Shown: in pieces, positions 49,001-58,078 of the stretch | Numbering within the stretch: the first letter of the stretch is position 1 | Layout: each line of letters opens with the position of its first letter | Assembly (NCBI GenBank): GCA_017744415.1 | Contig: JAGIBJ010000050.1 | Coordinates: 1-58,426 of the forward strand | Length of the DNA: 58,426 bases | Reading direction: 5' to 3' | From: Solirubrobacteraceae bacterium | GTDB lineage: Bacteria > Actinomycetota > Thermoleophilia > Solirubrobacterales > Solirubrobacteraceae | Program-made: the position numbers and the translations under genes | The notes under the pieces: generated by a model | The model's database searches: none | What the model was told of the DNA's origin: nothing | Seen by the model: only the letters and a program-made list of their open reading frames with translations

Positions 49001-49228
49001 CGCGAAGTCGGCGTCGTTCAGGAAGTAGGTCACCGAGTGCGGCGGCGTGCTGAGCCCGGCCGCGTCCATCGTGAACGTGACCGTCTCCCCAACGACGGGG
49101 TCGGCCTGGTCCGGCGGGCTGAGCGTTGCCCCCGAGACCGCGCGGGCTGCTGGCGCACCAGCGAGCGCGAGGACAAAGACGAAAACGGCAGCGAGGAAAC
49201 CTCGCCACGAGCGACGGTGGGCGGACAC
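46028..49228 (-). CDS. very large exported PKD/Fn3-type protein
   Basis: GTG 49228 is the preferred start because it opens a signal peptide (VSAHRRSWRGFLAAVFVFVLALAGAPAARA); GTG 49285 gives 19 more residues. The 1066-aa product has two PKD-type beta-sandwich repeats (about 30-220; YLWDLDGDGFDDG is the PKD hallmark), a Pro/Thr linker (APTPTATATSTPAPEKPAP...), a long beta-rich central part (260-720, with Trp-rich WVWWAWWRLHW), and a C-terminal Fn3-like domain. It is probably surface-located and may bind carbohydrate. It precedes the glycosidase-like gene on the same strand. Confidence 0.78.
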   Translation of the reverse strand: MSAHRRSWRGFLAAVFVFVLALAGAPAARAVSGATLSPPDQADPVVGETVTFTMDAAGLSTPPHSVTYFLNDADFAESGYDSVTLGPSDPSQQLLSASFDTPGVYHLQGVVSDQVGSNQPTNSSTVIRTVTVHPVLSGSITPVGGTPKLGSQITLSASAAGGKAGYAYLWDLDGDGFDDGAGATITPTIATGTPGPRTFRVQVRDGASPAHTVIVSTAVTFAAADPAPTPTATATSTPAPEKPAPGKATPTPTPACTTRLAWAIYEIGTSGCFTPDPKNSKRFTTTSPVFVNGLRFTPSAKSPFEVIVGDAKTDGSILLADASIAALNTTFFSGKLALTLPKGKAAGSEAETGSLSVRAGAAVYGFGATGDMPVILGLNAAGRYYVKLSVALKLPDVFKSGPEKSSPGLTSRIVLEIDKTGTVTQGFKIEAKNAWLGKLKVENICFAYAAANSTAVTPCAAPNLDGKPYLTCGQDPTQARWSGNAVVVLPTGSSPRVAAFGSVSGGQISSLGGFADNLGTSVPITNGVYLNRVGIGLCINPPPFKLRGDVGVSVLPINGKPTVAVNGYFLYTDANGATPWSLELGGTVYVLGNQVGSGSLLIKGNGAIDFNLKVGFSFSIISIEGGVNGWIEPAIKKFLVQGYLKGCIGVICARADGLVSNLGLAACVDLGEIKWWTLEKDADWVWWAWWRLHWVEHVTKLKGGFGYTWSPSSLSLLGSSCDFGPWTPKRNAFAASFGRFDLLGLPTGLEASRAAQAAANTITVAKGTRAVALKVKGNGAAPKIKATGPDGSVAASDPATPSAQTPGKWMIAENPTDTSTSVMLINPAAGNWTFEALPGSAAITTIETSPYEGTPQVIGGVGNAPGGKKVLNVGFDLPDGATLSLQETGDDTSQVLDDDVKPRACEERVKASPVGGSVKCASITFSPAPGKGGKREIHATITRGGVEISRQVIATYQAPSWAKPAKPSRIGITRKAGIVTVSWAAARGADRYAVSVTAADGTSTGFDVAGRCRAVRITGVPSDASVKATVTGVRADQETGRRAIAKLGAKKSATAKRVPKVRPRCS

Positions 49229-49399
49229 GCGGAACCTGGGATGCGGAGGGCTGGGATGGCGCGCCACGACCGGGGTAGCGGGCACGCGCCGGCCGATCCT
49301 ATCCAGGGAATCCGCTGTTGTCAGGGGACTTGTGTCTCCTACCCACCCCTCGGGTCGCGCTGAATTTCGGTCATCCGCCGGATCCAGTAATCGCGGTTC

Positions 49400-50686
49400 T
49401 CAGGCGCGGCTGAAGCGACGGCCTGCGGTCGGCGAGCTGCTCTCGTCCACCCCGCCGCTCTTCGTCACGGCGAGCGCATCGAGCACGTCTTGTCCGCCGC
49501 CAGAGGCCTTGGCTTTCTCGGCCTCGATCGCCGCCAGGCGCTCAGGCGTCATGGCCTCGAGATCCTCGTTCTCGGCGAGCCAGGCGCGCGCCTCCGCGGC
49601 TGCTGCCGCGTCGCGCACGATCGTCTTGTCGCTCTCGTAGTAGCGGTCGATCTCCGCGAAGAGCTCGTCGACGAGGCGGTCGGTCGGCACCTTCTTGAGC
49701 GGCTCGCCCTTGGAGAAGATCATGCCCGCGTCCTTGGCGCCGGTGATGCCGAAGTCGGCGTGGCGCGCCTCGCCGATGCCGTTCACGGCACAGCCCAGGA
49801 TCGACACCTCGATCGGATCGGGGTAGGCCTGCAGGCGCTGCTCCACCTCAGCAACGACGGAGTCCATGTCGAACTGGAGCCGGCCGCAGGTGGGGCATGC
49901 GATGAGCACAGGGCCACGCTCGCGAAGCTTGAGGGCCTTCAGGATCTCCCAGCCCACCTTCACCTCCTCTTCGGCGTGGAACGTCGAGAGGCTGATGCGG
50001 ATGGTGTCGCCGATGCCGTCGGCGAGCAGGGTGCCGAGGCCGACGGCGCTCTTCAGCGAGCCCGTCCACTTGGTGCCGGCCTCGGTGATGCCGAGATGCA
50101 GCGGGTGATCGATCTTCTCAGCGAGCAGACGGTTGGAGGCGATGGTGTTGGGGACGTTCGTCGACTTCATCGACACCTTGAAGTTGTCGAAGTCGAGGCG
50201 GTGCATCAGGTCGACGAACTCGACGGCGGCCTGGACCAGCGCCTCGACCGGGTTCTCGAACTCGAGCTCGTGCAGGTGCTTGGGCAGCGAGCCGGAGTTG
50301 ACGCCGATGCGCATCGGCACGTTGTGCTCCTTCGCCTTCGCGACCACCTCGGCGACCTTGTCCGGCCCGCCGATGTTGCCGGGGTTGATCCGGATGCAGT
50401 GGACGCCCGCCTCCATCGCCTTGATGGCGAGGGTGTGGTTGAAGTGGATGTCGGCGATGATCGGGATCGGCGAGTTCGGGAGGATGTGGTCCCGGAGCGC
50501 CTCGACGTCCTGCACGCGCGGCACGGCGCAGCGCACGATGTCGGCGCCGGCCTCGGCCACCCGGTGGATCTGGGCCAGCGTCTGCGCGTGGTTCGCCGTC
50601 TCCGTCTTGGTCATCGTCTGCACGGCGACGGGCGCGCCACCACCCACGGGCACGTTGCCGACCATGATCTGACGCTTCGAAGGCAT
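49400..50686 (-). CDS. ispG: 4-hydroxy-3-methylbut-2-enyl diphosphate synthase (flavodoxin/ferredoxin)
   Basis: The 428-aa enzyme matches IspG: VAVQTMTKTETANHAQTLAQIHRVAEAGADIVR, ADIHFNHTLAIKAMEAG, VNSGSLPKH, and the Cys ligands of its [4Fe-4S] cluster (CPTCGR and LGCAVNGIGEA). It carries out the sixth step of the MEP isoprenoid pathway. A C-terminal extension of about 60 residues beyond the usual end is rich in Glu/Ala. It works with dxr and uppS encoded further right. Confidence 0.95.
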   Translation of the reverse strand: MPSKRQIMVGNVPVGGGAPVAVQTMTKTETANHAQTLAQIHRVAEAGADIVRCAVPRVQDVEALRDHILPNSPIPIIADIHFNHTLAIKAMEAGVHCIRINPGNIGGPDKVAEVVAKAKEHNVPMRIGVNSGSLPKHLHELEFENPVEALVQAAVEFVDLMHRLDFDNFKVSMKSTNVPNTIASNRLLAEKIDHPLHLGITEAGTKWTGSLKSAVGLGTLLADGIGDTIRISLSTFHAEEEVKVGWEILKALKLRERGPVLIACPTCGRLQFDMDSVVAEVEQRLQAYPDPIEVSILGCAVNGIGEARHADFGITGAKDAGMIFSKGEPLKKVPTDRLVDELFAEIDRYYESDKTIVRDAAAAAEARAWLAENEDLEAMTPERLAAIEAEKAKASGGGQDVLDALAVTKSGGVDESSSPTAGRRFSRA

Positions 50687-50733
50687 GCCCGCATTCTACG
50701 GGGACCCGCGCCCGCGCGAGACCATCGTGTGAC

Positions 50734-52158
50734 CTAATCGAAATCGCGGTCGTCGGCGCGCTCGATGGCCTCGAGCTGCTGAGTGTCGAACCGGCCGCCC
50801 TCGAGGCGGCGCGCACCGTGGTTGACGAACCAGAGCACGATGCCGAGGGCGATGAGCAGGGCGGCGCGGACGAGCTGATCGGGGTCGTCGATCACGCGGT
50901 AGAGCAGCACCGCGAGGCTGGCGACCGCACCGATGACGGGGACGATCGAAGGTGCCTCGAAGTGGGGCTTGTCGACGGGGTCGCGCCGGAGGATCAGCAC
51001 GGCGACGTTCACGACGGTGAACACCGAGAGCAGCAGCACGACGGTGGTCGAGGCGAGGTCGGAGACGCTGCCGGTGCTGGCAAGCGCCATCGCGAGGGCA
51101 GTGGTGAAGACGATCGCGACGTACGGCGTGCGGCGGGTCGCGTGGACCTTGCCAAGGGCGCGGGGGATGATCGACTGCGCGCTCATGCCGTAGATCAGCC
51201 GCGAGGCCATGATCATGTTGATCAGGGCGCCGTTGGCGAGGGCGAGGATGCCGATCACGGCGAAGAGCTTCGGGTCGACGCCCAGCGGGCCGGTCGAGGC
51301 GAGCGAGATCAGCGGGGTGCCGTTCTCGGTGTCGAGCAGGACGTCGCGGTCCAGCACGGCCGGAGCCAGAACGCCGATGATCAGGTAGATCACGCCGGCG
51401 AGCAGGATGCCTCCGAAGAGCGCGCGGGGGTAGTCGCGGCGCGGCTCCTGGGCCTCCTCGGCAACGTTCACGGAGTCCTCGAAGCCGATCAGCGCGTAGA
51501 ACGCGAGCGCCGTGCCGGCGAGCGCTGCGCCGAGGAGCCCGGACTCGGCCCCGTCAGTGGTGAAGGCGTTCGAGAGGTCGCCCTGGCCGTCGCCGAGCGC
51601 GGCAATGGCGATCACGATCACGAGCAGCAGCCCGGAGAGCTCGATGATCGTGAGCACCACGTTCACCCGGACCGATTCGCTGATGCCGCGGAAGTTCAGG
51701 GCGGCGACGAGGAGCAGGAACACGATCGCGACGGGCACGATCGGCGTCTCGGTCCAGAGCTGCGGAAGGTATTTGCCCGAGACGCCGCGCGCGAGGGTCG
51801 CGGCCGATGCGATGCCGGAGCACATCACCGCGAAGGCGACGATGAACGTGAAGAACGGCCGGTCGAAGGCTTTGTTCACGTAGAGCGCCGCGCCTGCGGC
51901 CTGCGGGTATTTCGTGACGAGTTCGGCGTAGGAGGCGGCGGTGAAGAGCGCGAGGCTGAGTGCCAGGAGCATCGGGAGCCAAACCATCCCGCCGACCTCC
52001 GCCCCGATCTCGCCGACGAGCGTGTAGATACCACCGCCGACGACGTCGCCGACCACGAACAGCAGGAGGAGGTTGCGCGAGATCGCGCGGTTGAGCTCGG
52101 GGCCGTCGTGCGCACCGCCGCTGGCGAGTGGTCCGGTCGGGGTGGCGGCTTGGCTCAT
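50734..52158 (-). CDS. APC-family amino-acid permease
   Basis: The 474-aa membrane protein from ATG 52158 has 12 helices with APC signatures (FVVGDVVGGGIYTLVGEIGAEVGG in helix 1, a helix-6 region ALAFYALIGFEDSVNVAEEAQEP). It moves amino acids or polyamines. It lies between ispG and rseP, interrupting an order normally dxr-rseP-ispG. Substrate unknown. Confidence 0.9.
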   Translation of the reverse strand: MSQAATPTGPLASGGAHDGPELNRAISRNLLLLFVVGDVVGGGIYTLVGEIGAEVGGMVWLPMLLALSLALFTAASYAELVTKYPQAAGAALYVNKAFDRPFFTFIVAFAVMCSGIASAATLARGVSGKYLPQLWTETPIVPVAIVFLLLVAALNFRGISESVRVNVVLTIIELSGLLLVIVIAIAALGDGQGDLSNAFTTDGAESGLLGAALAGTALAFYALIGFEDSVNVAEEAQEPRRDYPRALFGGILLAGVIYLIIGVLAPAVLDRDVLLDTENGTPLISLASTGPLGVDPKLFAVIGILALANGALINMIMASRLIYGMSAQSIIPRALGKVHATRRTPYVAIVFTTALAMALASTGSVSDLASTTVVLLLSVFTVVNVAVLILRRDPVDKPHFEAPSIVPVIGAVASLAVLLYRVIDDPDQLVRAALLIALGIVLWFVNHGARRLEGGRFDTQQLEAIERADDRDFD

Positions 52159-52264
52159 GGAACGACGGTACCTCCGCATTCCGGCGGATTCGTCACCCGC
52201 CCGGCAGCGCCCGCCAGGTTCATGGCGCGTCGGCGTCCGTAGAGCGGGGCGACGGTGCGTGCGG

Positions 52265-53434
52265 TCAGCGCTGCACGCCGAAGCCGGTGCCGTCGACGAT
52301 GCGCGTGATGTCGTTGTTGAGCCCGACGAAGAACAGCAAGAGCACGAGCATCATCCCGACGATGCTCGCCCGTTCCAGCGTGGCCGTGGAGACGCGTTTG
52401 CCGCCGCGGAGCTTCTCGACGACGGCCCAGAAGATGTGGCCACCGTCGAGCGGGAGGAACGGGAAGAGATTGATCACCGCGAGCGACAGCGAGATGAGCG
52501 CGATGATCTGAAGCGTGAGCACGGGATCCACGGAGATCGACTGCCGGGTGACCTCGTAGCTCCCCACCACCCCTGACACCTCCTTGCGGGCTTCGGAGTC
52601 GTAGAAGAGCTTGCCGATCGCTTTCACGGTCTCGGTGGTGACGAGCCACATGCGGGAGACGGCGGTGGTGGCGGCCGTGGCCGGTCCGACGTCCTCGTGG
52701 CGTCCGTTGAACGCGAGCCCGAGGCGGTAGCGCTGGAGGTCGGCGTCGTAACGCGGCGTGATCTCCGTGGTTCCGGGCTTGCCGTCGCGGACGTAGTTCA
52801 GCGTCACGACGCCGGGCGTCGCGCATTCCGACACCTTCGGGACATCGCCGGCCTGCTTCACCTTGGCATCGCACGCACCGGTGGCGATCGCGTTGACGAG
52901 CGCGCGCACGCGAGCCTCAGCCTGCGCGTCCGTGAGCTTCTCGGAGTCGCCCTGGATCGTCACCTCCTTGCCGTTCTTCAGCAGCGAGGCGCCGGTGAGA
53001 CGGTCACCTTCCTCGAGCACGGTGGCTGCGGGGCTGCCCGCCTGCACCTCGGCGACCGTGATCCCCGGCACGACGCGGCCTTGGGCCCAGAACAGCCCCC
53101 AGAGGATCAGGAACGCGATCACGAGGTTGACGGCCGGCCCGGCGAAGATCACGAAGATCCGCTTCCACACCGGCGAGCCCGAGTAGGAGCGCGCTCTGAG
53201 CTCCGGCGGGAGCTCCTCGTCGGGGCTCATGCCGGTGATCTTCACGTAGCCGCCGAGAGGGATCGCTCCGATCATGTATTCGGTCTCGCCGCGCTTGATG
53301 CCGGCGATCTTCGGCGGGAAGAACAGCGAGAACCGCTCGACGCGCATCCCCACGGCCTTCGCGGCGAAGAAGTGCCCGAGCTCGTGGAAGATGACGAGGA
53401 GGGCGAACCCGACGAACGCCAGGAGCCAGCTCAC
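52265..53434 (-). CDS. rseP: site-2 intramembrane metalloprotease
   Basis: The 389-aa protein starts at GTG 53434, overlapping the dxr stop (GTGA). It has the zinc motif HELGH (17-21) in helix 1, a PDZ domain in the middle (about 115-250), and the LDGGH motif near the end (VINLFPFLPLDGGHIFWAV). It cuts membrane-bound anti-sigma factors and other targets after a first cleavage, so it could act on the anti-sigma-type membrane protein at 37679 (inference). Confidence 0.95.
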   Translation of the reverse strand: MSWLLAFVGFALLVIFHELGHFFAAKAVGMRVERFSLFFPPKIAGIKRGETEYMIGAIPLGGYVKITGMSPDEELPPELRARSYSGSPVWKRIFVIFAGPAVNLVIAFLILWGLFWAQGRVVPGITVAEVQAGSPAATVLEEGDRLTGASLLKNGKEVTIQGDSEKLTDAQAEARVRALVNAIATGACDAKVKQAGDVPKVSECATPGVVTLNYVRDGKPGTTEITPRYDADLQRYRLGLAFNGRHEDVGPATAATTAVSRMWLVTTETVKAIGKLFYDSEARKEVSGVVGSYEVTRQSISVDPVLTLQIIALISLSLAVINLFPFLPLDGGHIFWAVVEKLRGGKRVSTATLERASIVGMMLVLLLFFVGLNNDITRIVDGTGFGVQR

Positions 53435-54606
53435 GCGGCGACCAGCCGGTCGACGATCGCCTCGGCCGTCTCGCGGGCCCGGCGGTCGATCGCGAGGAGC
53501 TGGGACGCGTGACTGACCGGGAAGTCGCCGTCGCGCTCGAGCGTGGCCTCGACGACTTCGGGGATCGCACCGAACGGTACGCGGCCGTCGAGGAAGGCGT
53601 GCACGGCCACCTCGTTCGCGGCGTTGAGCACGCAGGGTGCGCCGCCGCCGGTGGCCTGGGCTTCGCGCGCGAGCCGCAGGCACGGGAAGCGCGCCTCGTC
53701 GGGTGCCTCGAAGGTGAGCTGGCCCACCTCGGCGAGATCGAGCGTCTTCGTCGGCAGCGACACGCTCGTGCCGCGGTGCAGCGCCCACGAGATCGCGACG
53801 CGCATGTCGGGGTGGCCGAGGTGCGCGAGCTGGGCGCCGTCGTGGAGGTCGACGAGGCCGTGAATGATCGACTGCGGGTGGACGAGCACGTCGATCTTCT
53901 CCATCGGCACGCCGAACAGGTGGTGCGCCTCGATGAGCTCGAGTCCCTTGTTCATCATCGTCGCGGAGTCGATCGTGATCTTGCCGCCCATCCGCCAGGT
54001 GGGATGAGCCAAGGCCTGTTCCACGGTAGCGCCGGCGATCGCGTCGGCACCCCACTCCCGGAACGGCCCGCCGGAGGCGGTCACGATCAGCCGCCGCACC
54101 TCGCCTGGCGTCGTGGCGGCGAGGAGCTGCGCGAGCGCGGTGTGCTCGGAGTCGACGGGCCACAGGCGCGCGCCGGTGGCCTCGGCGAGGCCGGTGACGA
54201 GCTGGCCGCCGACGACGAGCGACTCCTTGTTGGCGAGCGCGACGTCGATGCCCTCTCCGAGCGCGGCGAGCGTCGATCCGAGCCCCGCCGCGCCGACGAT
54301 CGCGTTGAGGACGAGGTCGGCGCCGGAGCCGATCGCGAGCTCGAGCACGCCGTCCGGGCCGCTGAGCACTTGACCGTCGAACGCCTCGGCGGCCTCGCGA
54401 GCCCCGTCGGGGTCGGCGATGGCGATCCGGTCGACGCCGAGGCGGCGCGCCTGCTCGACGGCGGTCCGCCAGTCGCGGCCGGCGGCGAGGCCAACGCACT
54501 GCAACCGGCCGTCGCTGCGCTCGATCACGTCGGCCGCCTGGGTGCCGATCGATCCGGAGCAGCCGAGCACGACCACGCGCTCGGCCCCCGGGTGACGGAG
54601 CGTCAT
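53431..54606 (-). CDS. dxr: 1-deoxy-D-xylulose 5-phosphate reductoisomerase
   Basis: The 391-aa enzyme from ATG 54606 has the NADPH loop GCSGSIGTQ, ANKESLV, the metal/substrate segment DSEHTALAQLL, TASGGPFR and HPTWRMGGKITIDSATMMNKGLE. It converts DXP to MEP, the committed step of isoprenoid synthesis. It overlaps cdsA by four bases. Confidence 0.96.
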   Translation of the reverse strand: MTLRHPGAERVVVLGCSGSIGTQAADVIERSDGRLQCVGLAAGRDWRTAVEQARRLGVDRIAIADPDGAREAAEAFDGQVLSGPDGVLELAIGSGADLVLNAIVGAAGLGSTLAALGEGIDVALANKESLVVGGQLVTGLAEATGARLWPVDSEHTALAQLLAATTPGEVRRLIVTASGGPFREWGADAIAGATVEQALAHPTWRMGGKITIDSATMMNKGLELIEAHHLFGVPMEKIDVLVHPQSIIHGLVDLHDGAQLAHLGHPDMRVAISWALHRGTSVSLPTKTLDLAEVGQLTFEAPDEARFPCLRLAREAQATGGGAPCVLNAANEVAVHAFLDGRVPFGAIPEVVEATLERDGDFPVSHASQLLAIDRRARETAEAIVDRLVAA

Positions 54607-55466
54607 CGGAGCCAGAGCCAGGTGTAGTACCCGGCGACGGTGGTGAAGAGGACGGCGTCGAGACGATCGAGTGCCCCGCCGTGCGCGCCGAAGAGCGTGC
54701 CGGTGTCCTTGATCTGCGCTTCGCGCTTGAAGAACGACTCGAAGAGATCGCCGATCGGCGACACGAGCGCCACCACCACGCCGAGGATCAACGCGTCGGT
54801 GCCGGTCATCCAGTCCTGGTAGAGCCCAGCGATCCAGACCGCGAAGATCGCGCAGACGATGCCGATCACGAGACCCTCGACGGTCTTGTTGGGCGAGATC
54901 GCCGGGGAGAGCTTGGTGCGCCCGAGCGCGCGGCCGCCGAGGTAGGCGGCGGTGTCGCCGACGAACGTGCCGGCCAGGACGTTGATGAGCACGTCGGCGC
55001 CGTGGTCGAGATCGCGCAGGAGGATCGCGTGGGCGACGCCGAGGCCGATCCACGTGACGGCGAAGATCGTCATCGCGACGCCCACCGCGGTGGTCCTCAC
55101 CTGCCCGAAGGCCAGCAGGAACACGATCAAAAACGTGATCACGACGACGAGCGCGAGGTGCTGGCGCCCACCGGTGTGGGCGGCGATGCAGAGCGCGAGG
55201 ATTCCGATGAAGCCGCCGAGGCGCACCGGGTGGATCGGCTCGTACATGCGGAAGAACTCGTGGGCGCAGACGATCGCGAGCGCGGCGGCCCCGGCGGTGA
55301 ACCACCAGCCACCGGCGAGCACGAGCGCGAGCGCGAGGCCGAGCGCGGGGATCGCGACCGCGACGCGCGCGCCGAGATCGGAGCCCTTGCGCGGCGGGCC
55401 GCCCTGGCCGCGGGGCTCAGGCCGCGGTGCGCGGCGAGCCCGGGCGGTACGAGGCGCGCCGCTCAT
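54603..55466 (-). CDS. cdsA: phosphatidate cytidylyltransferase
   Basis: The 287-aa membrane protein has about eight helices after an Arg/Pro-rich N-terminus, and the signature KREAQIKDTGTLFGAHGG ... DRLD near its C-terminus. It makes CDP-diacylglycerol from phosphatidate and CTP, the substrate of PgsA encoded at 40.5 kb. The positively charged N-terminal 35 residues are longer than usual. Confidence 0.94.
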   Translation of the reverse strand: MSGAPRTARARRAPRPEPRGQGGPPRKGSDLGARVAVAIPALGLALALVLAGGWWFTAGAAALAIVCAHEFFRMYEPIHPVRLGGFIGILALCIAAHTGGRQHLALVVVITFLIVFLLAFGQVRTTAVGVAMTIFAVTWIGLGVAHAILLRDLDHGADVLINVLAGTFVGDTAAYLGGRALGRTKLSPAISPNKTVEGLVIGIVCAIFAVWIAGLYQDWMTGTDALILGVVVALVSPIGDLFESFFKREAQIKDTGTLFGAHGGALDRLDAVLFTTVAGYYTWLWLR

Positions 55467-56140
55467 GCGACCCGTCCTCCGAAGCGGCGCTGACGGCTAC
55501 CGAAGGCCTCGAGAGACTCGATGAAGGCCTCGCGGGTGAAGTCGGGCCACAGCTCGTCGCGGAACACGAACTCACTGTACGCACACTGCCAGAGGAGATA
55601 GTTGCTGATGCGTTGTTCACCGCTCGTGCGGATGAGCAGATCGGGGTCGGCGAGATCCGGCTGGTAGAGCAGCTGGCGGAACGCCTCCTCGCCGCCACCT
55701 TCGTAGCGTTCGGCGGCCTGCAACAGCTCGGCGCGCGAGCCGTAGTTGAAGGCGACGAAAAAATCGAGCTTGTCGCAGTGGGCTGTGGCGGCCTCGGCCG
55801 CATCCATCAGCTCGAGGAGTTCCGCGGGCACGCCTTCCCGCGAGCCGATGAACCGCATGCGAATGCCGCCGTCGAGCAGCTCGGGGATCTCGTCCACGAG
55901 CCGCTCGGAGAACAGCTGCATGAGCCCGGAGACCTCGTCCTCGGGACGGCTCCAGTTCTCGGTCGAGAACGAGTAGACGGTCATCTGCTCGATCCCGAGC
56001 TCGACAGCATCACGCAGGCGCGCGCGGACGACATCGGCGCCCGCCCGGTGGCCGGCGATCGGCGGCAGGCCGCGCTGGGCAGCCCACCGGCCGTTGCCGT
56101 CGGTGATGATCGCGACGCTGCGCGGGACGCCGCCCTCCAC
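55463..56140 (-). CDS. uppS: undecaprenyl diphosphate synthase
   Basis: The 225-aa protein has ITDGNGRWA (usual IMDGNGRWA; catalytic Asp), GHRAGADVVR, SFSTENWSRP, and C-terminal DLLIRTSGEQRISNYLLWQCAYSEFVF. It extends farnesyl diphosphate with cis-isoprene units to make the lipid carrier for peptidoglycan. It overlaps cdsA by four bases; this row ties dxr/ispG products to wall building. Confidence 0.95.
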   Translation of the reverse strand: MEGGVPRSVAIITDGNGRWAAQRGLPPIAGHRAGADVVRARLRDAVELGIEQMTVYSFSTENWSRPEDEVSGLMQLFSERLVDEIPELLDGGIRMRFIGSREGVPAELLELMDAAEAATAHCDKLDFFVAFNYGSRAELLQAAERYEGGGEEAFRQLLYQPDLADPDLLIRTSGEQRISNYLLWQCAYSEFVFRDELWPDFTREAFIESLEAFGSRQRRFGGRVA

Positions 56141-56145
56141 CGGTC

Positions 56146-56712
56146 TCAGACCTCGAGGATCTCGGCTTCCTTGGCCTTCAGGCGACTCTCGAGTTCGCCG
56201 ATGCTGGCATCGGTGACCTTCTGGAGTTCGCCCTCGCCGCGGTGCTCGTCGTCGGCACCGACTTCGCCGTCGTCCTTGAGCTTCTTGAGATCCTGAAGGA
56301 CGTCGCGGCGGACGTTGCGGATGGCGATGCGGCCGTCCTCGGCGATCTTCCGGGCCACCTTCACGAGCTCCTTGCGGCGCTCCTCGGTGAGCTCGGGGAT
56401 CACGATGCGGATCAGCTTGCCGTCGTTGCTCGGCGTGAGGCCCAGACCGGAGTCGACGATCGCCTTCTCGATCAGCTTCATGCTGCCGGCGTCGAACGGG
56501 GCCACGGTGAGCAGCCGGGCCTCCGGGGCGCCGAGGGTCGCGAGCTGCTTCAGGGGCGTGGGCGCCCCGTAGTAGTCGACGACGACGCGGTCGAGCAGCT
56601 GGGTGCTCGCGCGGCCGGCACGCACGGTGCCGAACTCGTGCTGGGTGCTTTCGACGCGCTTGCCCATGCGTTCACGGGCATCGTCGAGCAGGAGGTCGAT
56701 GGCTTCGCTCAT
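56146..56712 (-). CDS. frr: ribosome recycling factor
   Basis: The 188-aa protein has the two-domain L-shaped RRF pattern: [38 protein letters not shown], and [28 protein letters not shown]. It separates ribosomal subunits after termination with EF-G. It is adjacent to pyrH (ATGA overlap). Confidence 0.97.
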   Translation of the reverse strand: MSEAIDLLLDDARERMGKRVESTQHEFGTVRAGRASTQLLDRVVVDYYGAPTPLKQLATLGAPEARLLTVAPFDAGSMKLIEKAIVDSGLGLTPSNDGKLIRIVIPELTEERRKELVKVARKIAEDGRIAIRNVRRDVLQDLKKLKDDGEVGADDEHRGEGELQKVTDASIGELESRLKAKEAEILEV

Positions 56713-57464
56713 TCAGTGATCACCAGGGTTCCGAGGTCTTGGCCCGACACTATCCGCTCGATGTTCTGCTCGTCGTCAAGGTTGAACACGCGGATGGGCA
56801 GCTTGTTCTCGGAGCAGAGCGTCAGGGCGGTCACGTCCATCACCTTGAGGCCGCGAGAGACGGCATCCATGTGCGAGATGCGGTCGATCATCACCGCGTC
56901 GGGATCCGTGCGGGGATCGGCCGTGAACACGCCATCGACTCCGTTCTTGGCCATCAGGATGACCTCGGCGTGGATCTCGGCACCGCGGAGCGCGGCGGCG
57001 GTGTCGGTGGTGAAGAACGGGTTGCCGGTGCCGGCCGCGAAGATCACGACGCGCCCCTTCTCGAGGTGGCGCATCGCGCGACGGCGGATGTAGGGCTCGG
57101 CGACCTCGCTGATCGTGAGCGCTGACTGCACCCGCACGGGCACGCCGAATTTCTCCAGCGCGTCCTGGAACGCGATCGCGTTCATCATCGTCGCGATCAT
57201 CCCCATGTAGTCGGCGGTGGCGCGGTCCATGCCGCTCGCCGCGCCGGCAAGGCCACGGAAGATGTTGCCGGCGCCGCAGACGATGGCGATCTCGGCCCCG
57301 CGCTCGTGCACGCGTGCGATCGCCTTCGCGATCGCCTGTACGCGGTCGGGGTCGGTACCGAATTCAAGGTCACCCAGGAGGGCCTCGCCGGAGACCTTCA
57401 GCAGGACCCGCTTGTAGGCGAGTTCCCCCGGGGTGCCGGGGCCGGACGGTGCAGCGTCCGACAC
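56709..57464 (-). CDS. pyrH: uridylate kinase
   Basis: The 251-aa enzyme starts at GTG 57464. It has [10 protein letters not shown], the GAGNIFRG nucleotide loop, [42 protein letters not shown] and [15 protein letters not shown]. It phosphorylates UMP to UDP. Three bases separate it from tsf. Confidence 0.97.
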   Translation of the reverse strand: MSDAAPSGPGTPGELAYKRVLLKVSGEALLGDLEFGTDPDRVQAIAKAIARVHERGAEIAIVCGAGNIFRGLAGAASGMDRATADYMGMIATMMNAIAFQDALEKFGVPVRVQSALTISEVAEPYIRRRAMRHLEKGRVVIFAAGTGNPFFTTDTAAALRGAEIHAEVILMAKNGVDGVFTADPRTDPDAVMIDRISHMDAVSRGLKVMDVTALTLCSENKLPIRVFNLDDEQNIERIVSGQDLGTLVITE

Positions 57465-57467
57465 TGG

Positions 57468-58076
57468 CTACTGACCGATCTGGAAGCGCGCGAAGCGCTT
57501 GATGACGATGTTCTCGCCCGTCTTCGCCGAGGCGGCGGCACGGATCTGCTCGATCGTCTTGTTGTCGTGCTTGTCGACGTTGATGTGCGTCTGGCGGAGC
57601 AGCACGATCTCCTCGAGCCACTTGCCAAGCTTGCCCTCGGCGATCTTCTCGCGGATCTCCTGCGGCTTGTCGTCCGGGATCTGCTGGACGTAGATCGCCT
57701 TCTCGGCCTCGAGCTCGGCGGCCGGCACCTCGTCGTCGGTGACGTACTTGGTCGACGGCGAACCCGCGATGTGCAGGGCGAGGTCGGCGACGAACTCCTT
57801 GAACACGTCGTTGCCGGCGACGAAGTCGGTGTTGCACTCGACCTGCACCAGCACGCCGACCTTGCCGGTCGCGTGGATGTAGGAGCCGATGAGGCCCTCG
57901 CTGGTCTCGCGCTCGGCGAGCTTCTGAGCCTTCTTGCCCAGCTTGACGCGAAGGATCTCGACGGCCTTGTCGACGTCGCCGCCGGTCTCGGTGAGCGCAG
58001 CCTTGCACTCCATCGGGCCCGCGCCGGTGAGCTGGCGGAGGGCCTTGACGTCGGCTGCGGTGATCGTGGCGGTCAC
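57468..58076 (-). CDS. tsf: elongation factor Ts
   Basis: This 202-aa protein starts at GTG 58076. It has the UBA-like N-terminus (TAADVKALRQLTGAGPMECKAALTETGGDVDKAVEILR), the TDFVAGNDVFKEF core, and a single core subdomain, as in the short Thermus-type form. It exchanges GDP on EF-Tu. The three-base gap to rpsB is typical of the rpsB-tsf pair. Confidence 0.96.
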   Translation of the reverse strand: MTATITAADVKALRQLTGAGPMECKAALTETGGDVDKAVEILRVKLGKKAQKLAERETSEGLIGSYIHATGKVGVLVQVECNTDFVAGNDVFKEFVADLALHIAGSPSTKYVTDDEVPAAELEAEKAIYVQQIPDDKPQEIREKIAEGKLGKWLEEIVLLRQTHINVDKHDNKTIEQIRAAASAKTGENIVIKRFARFQIGQ

Positions 58077-58078
58077 GG

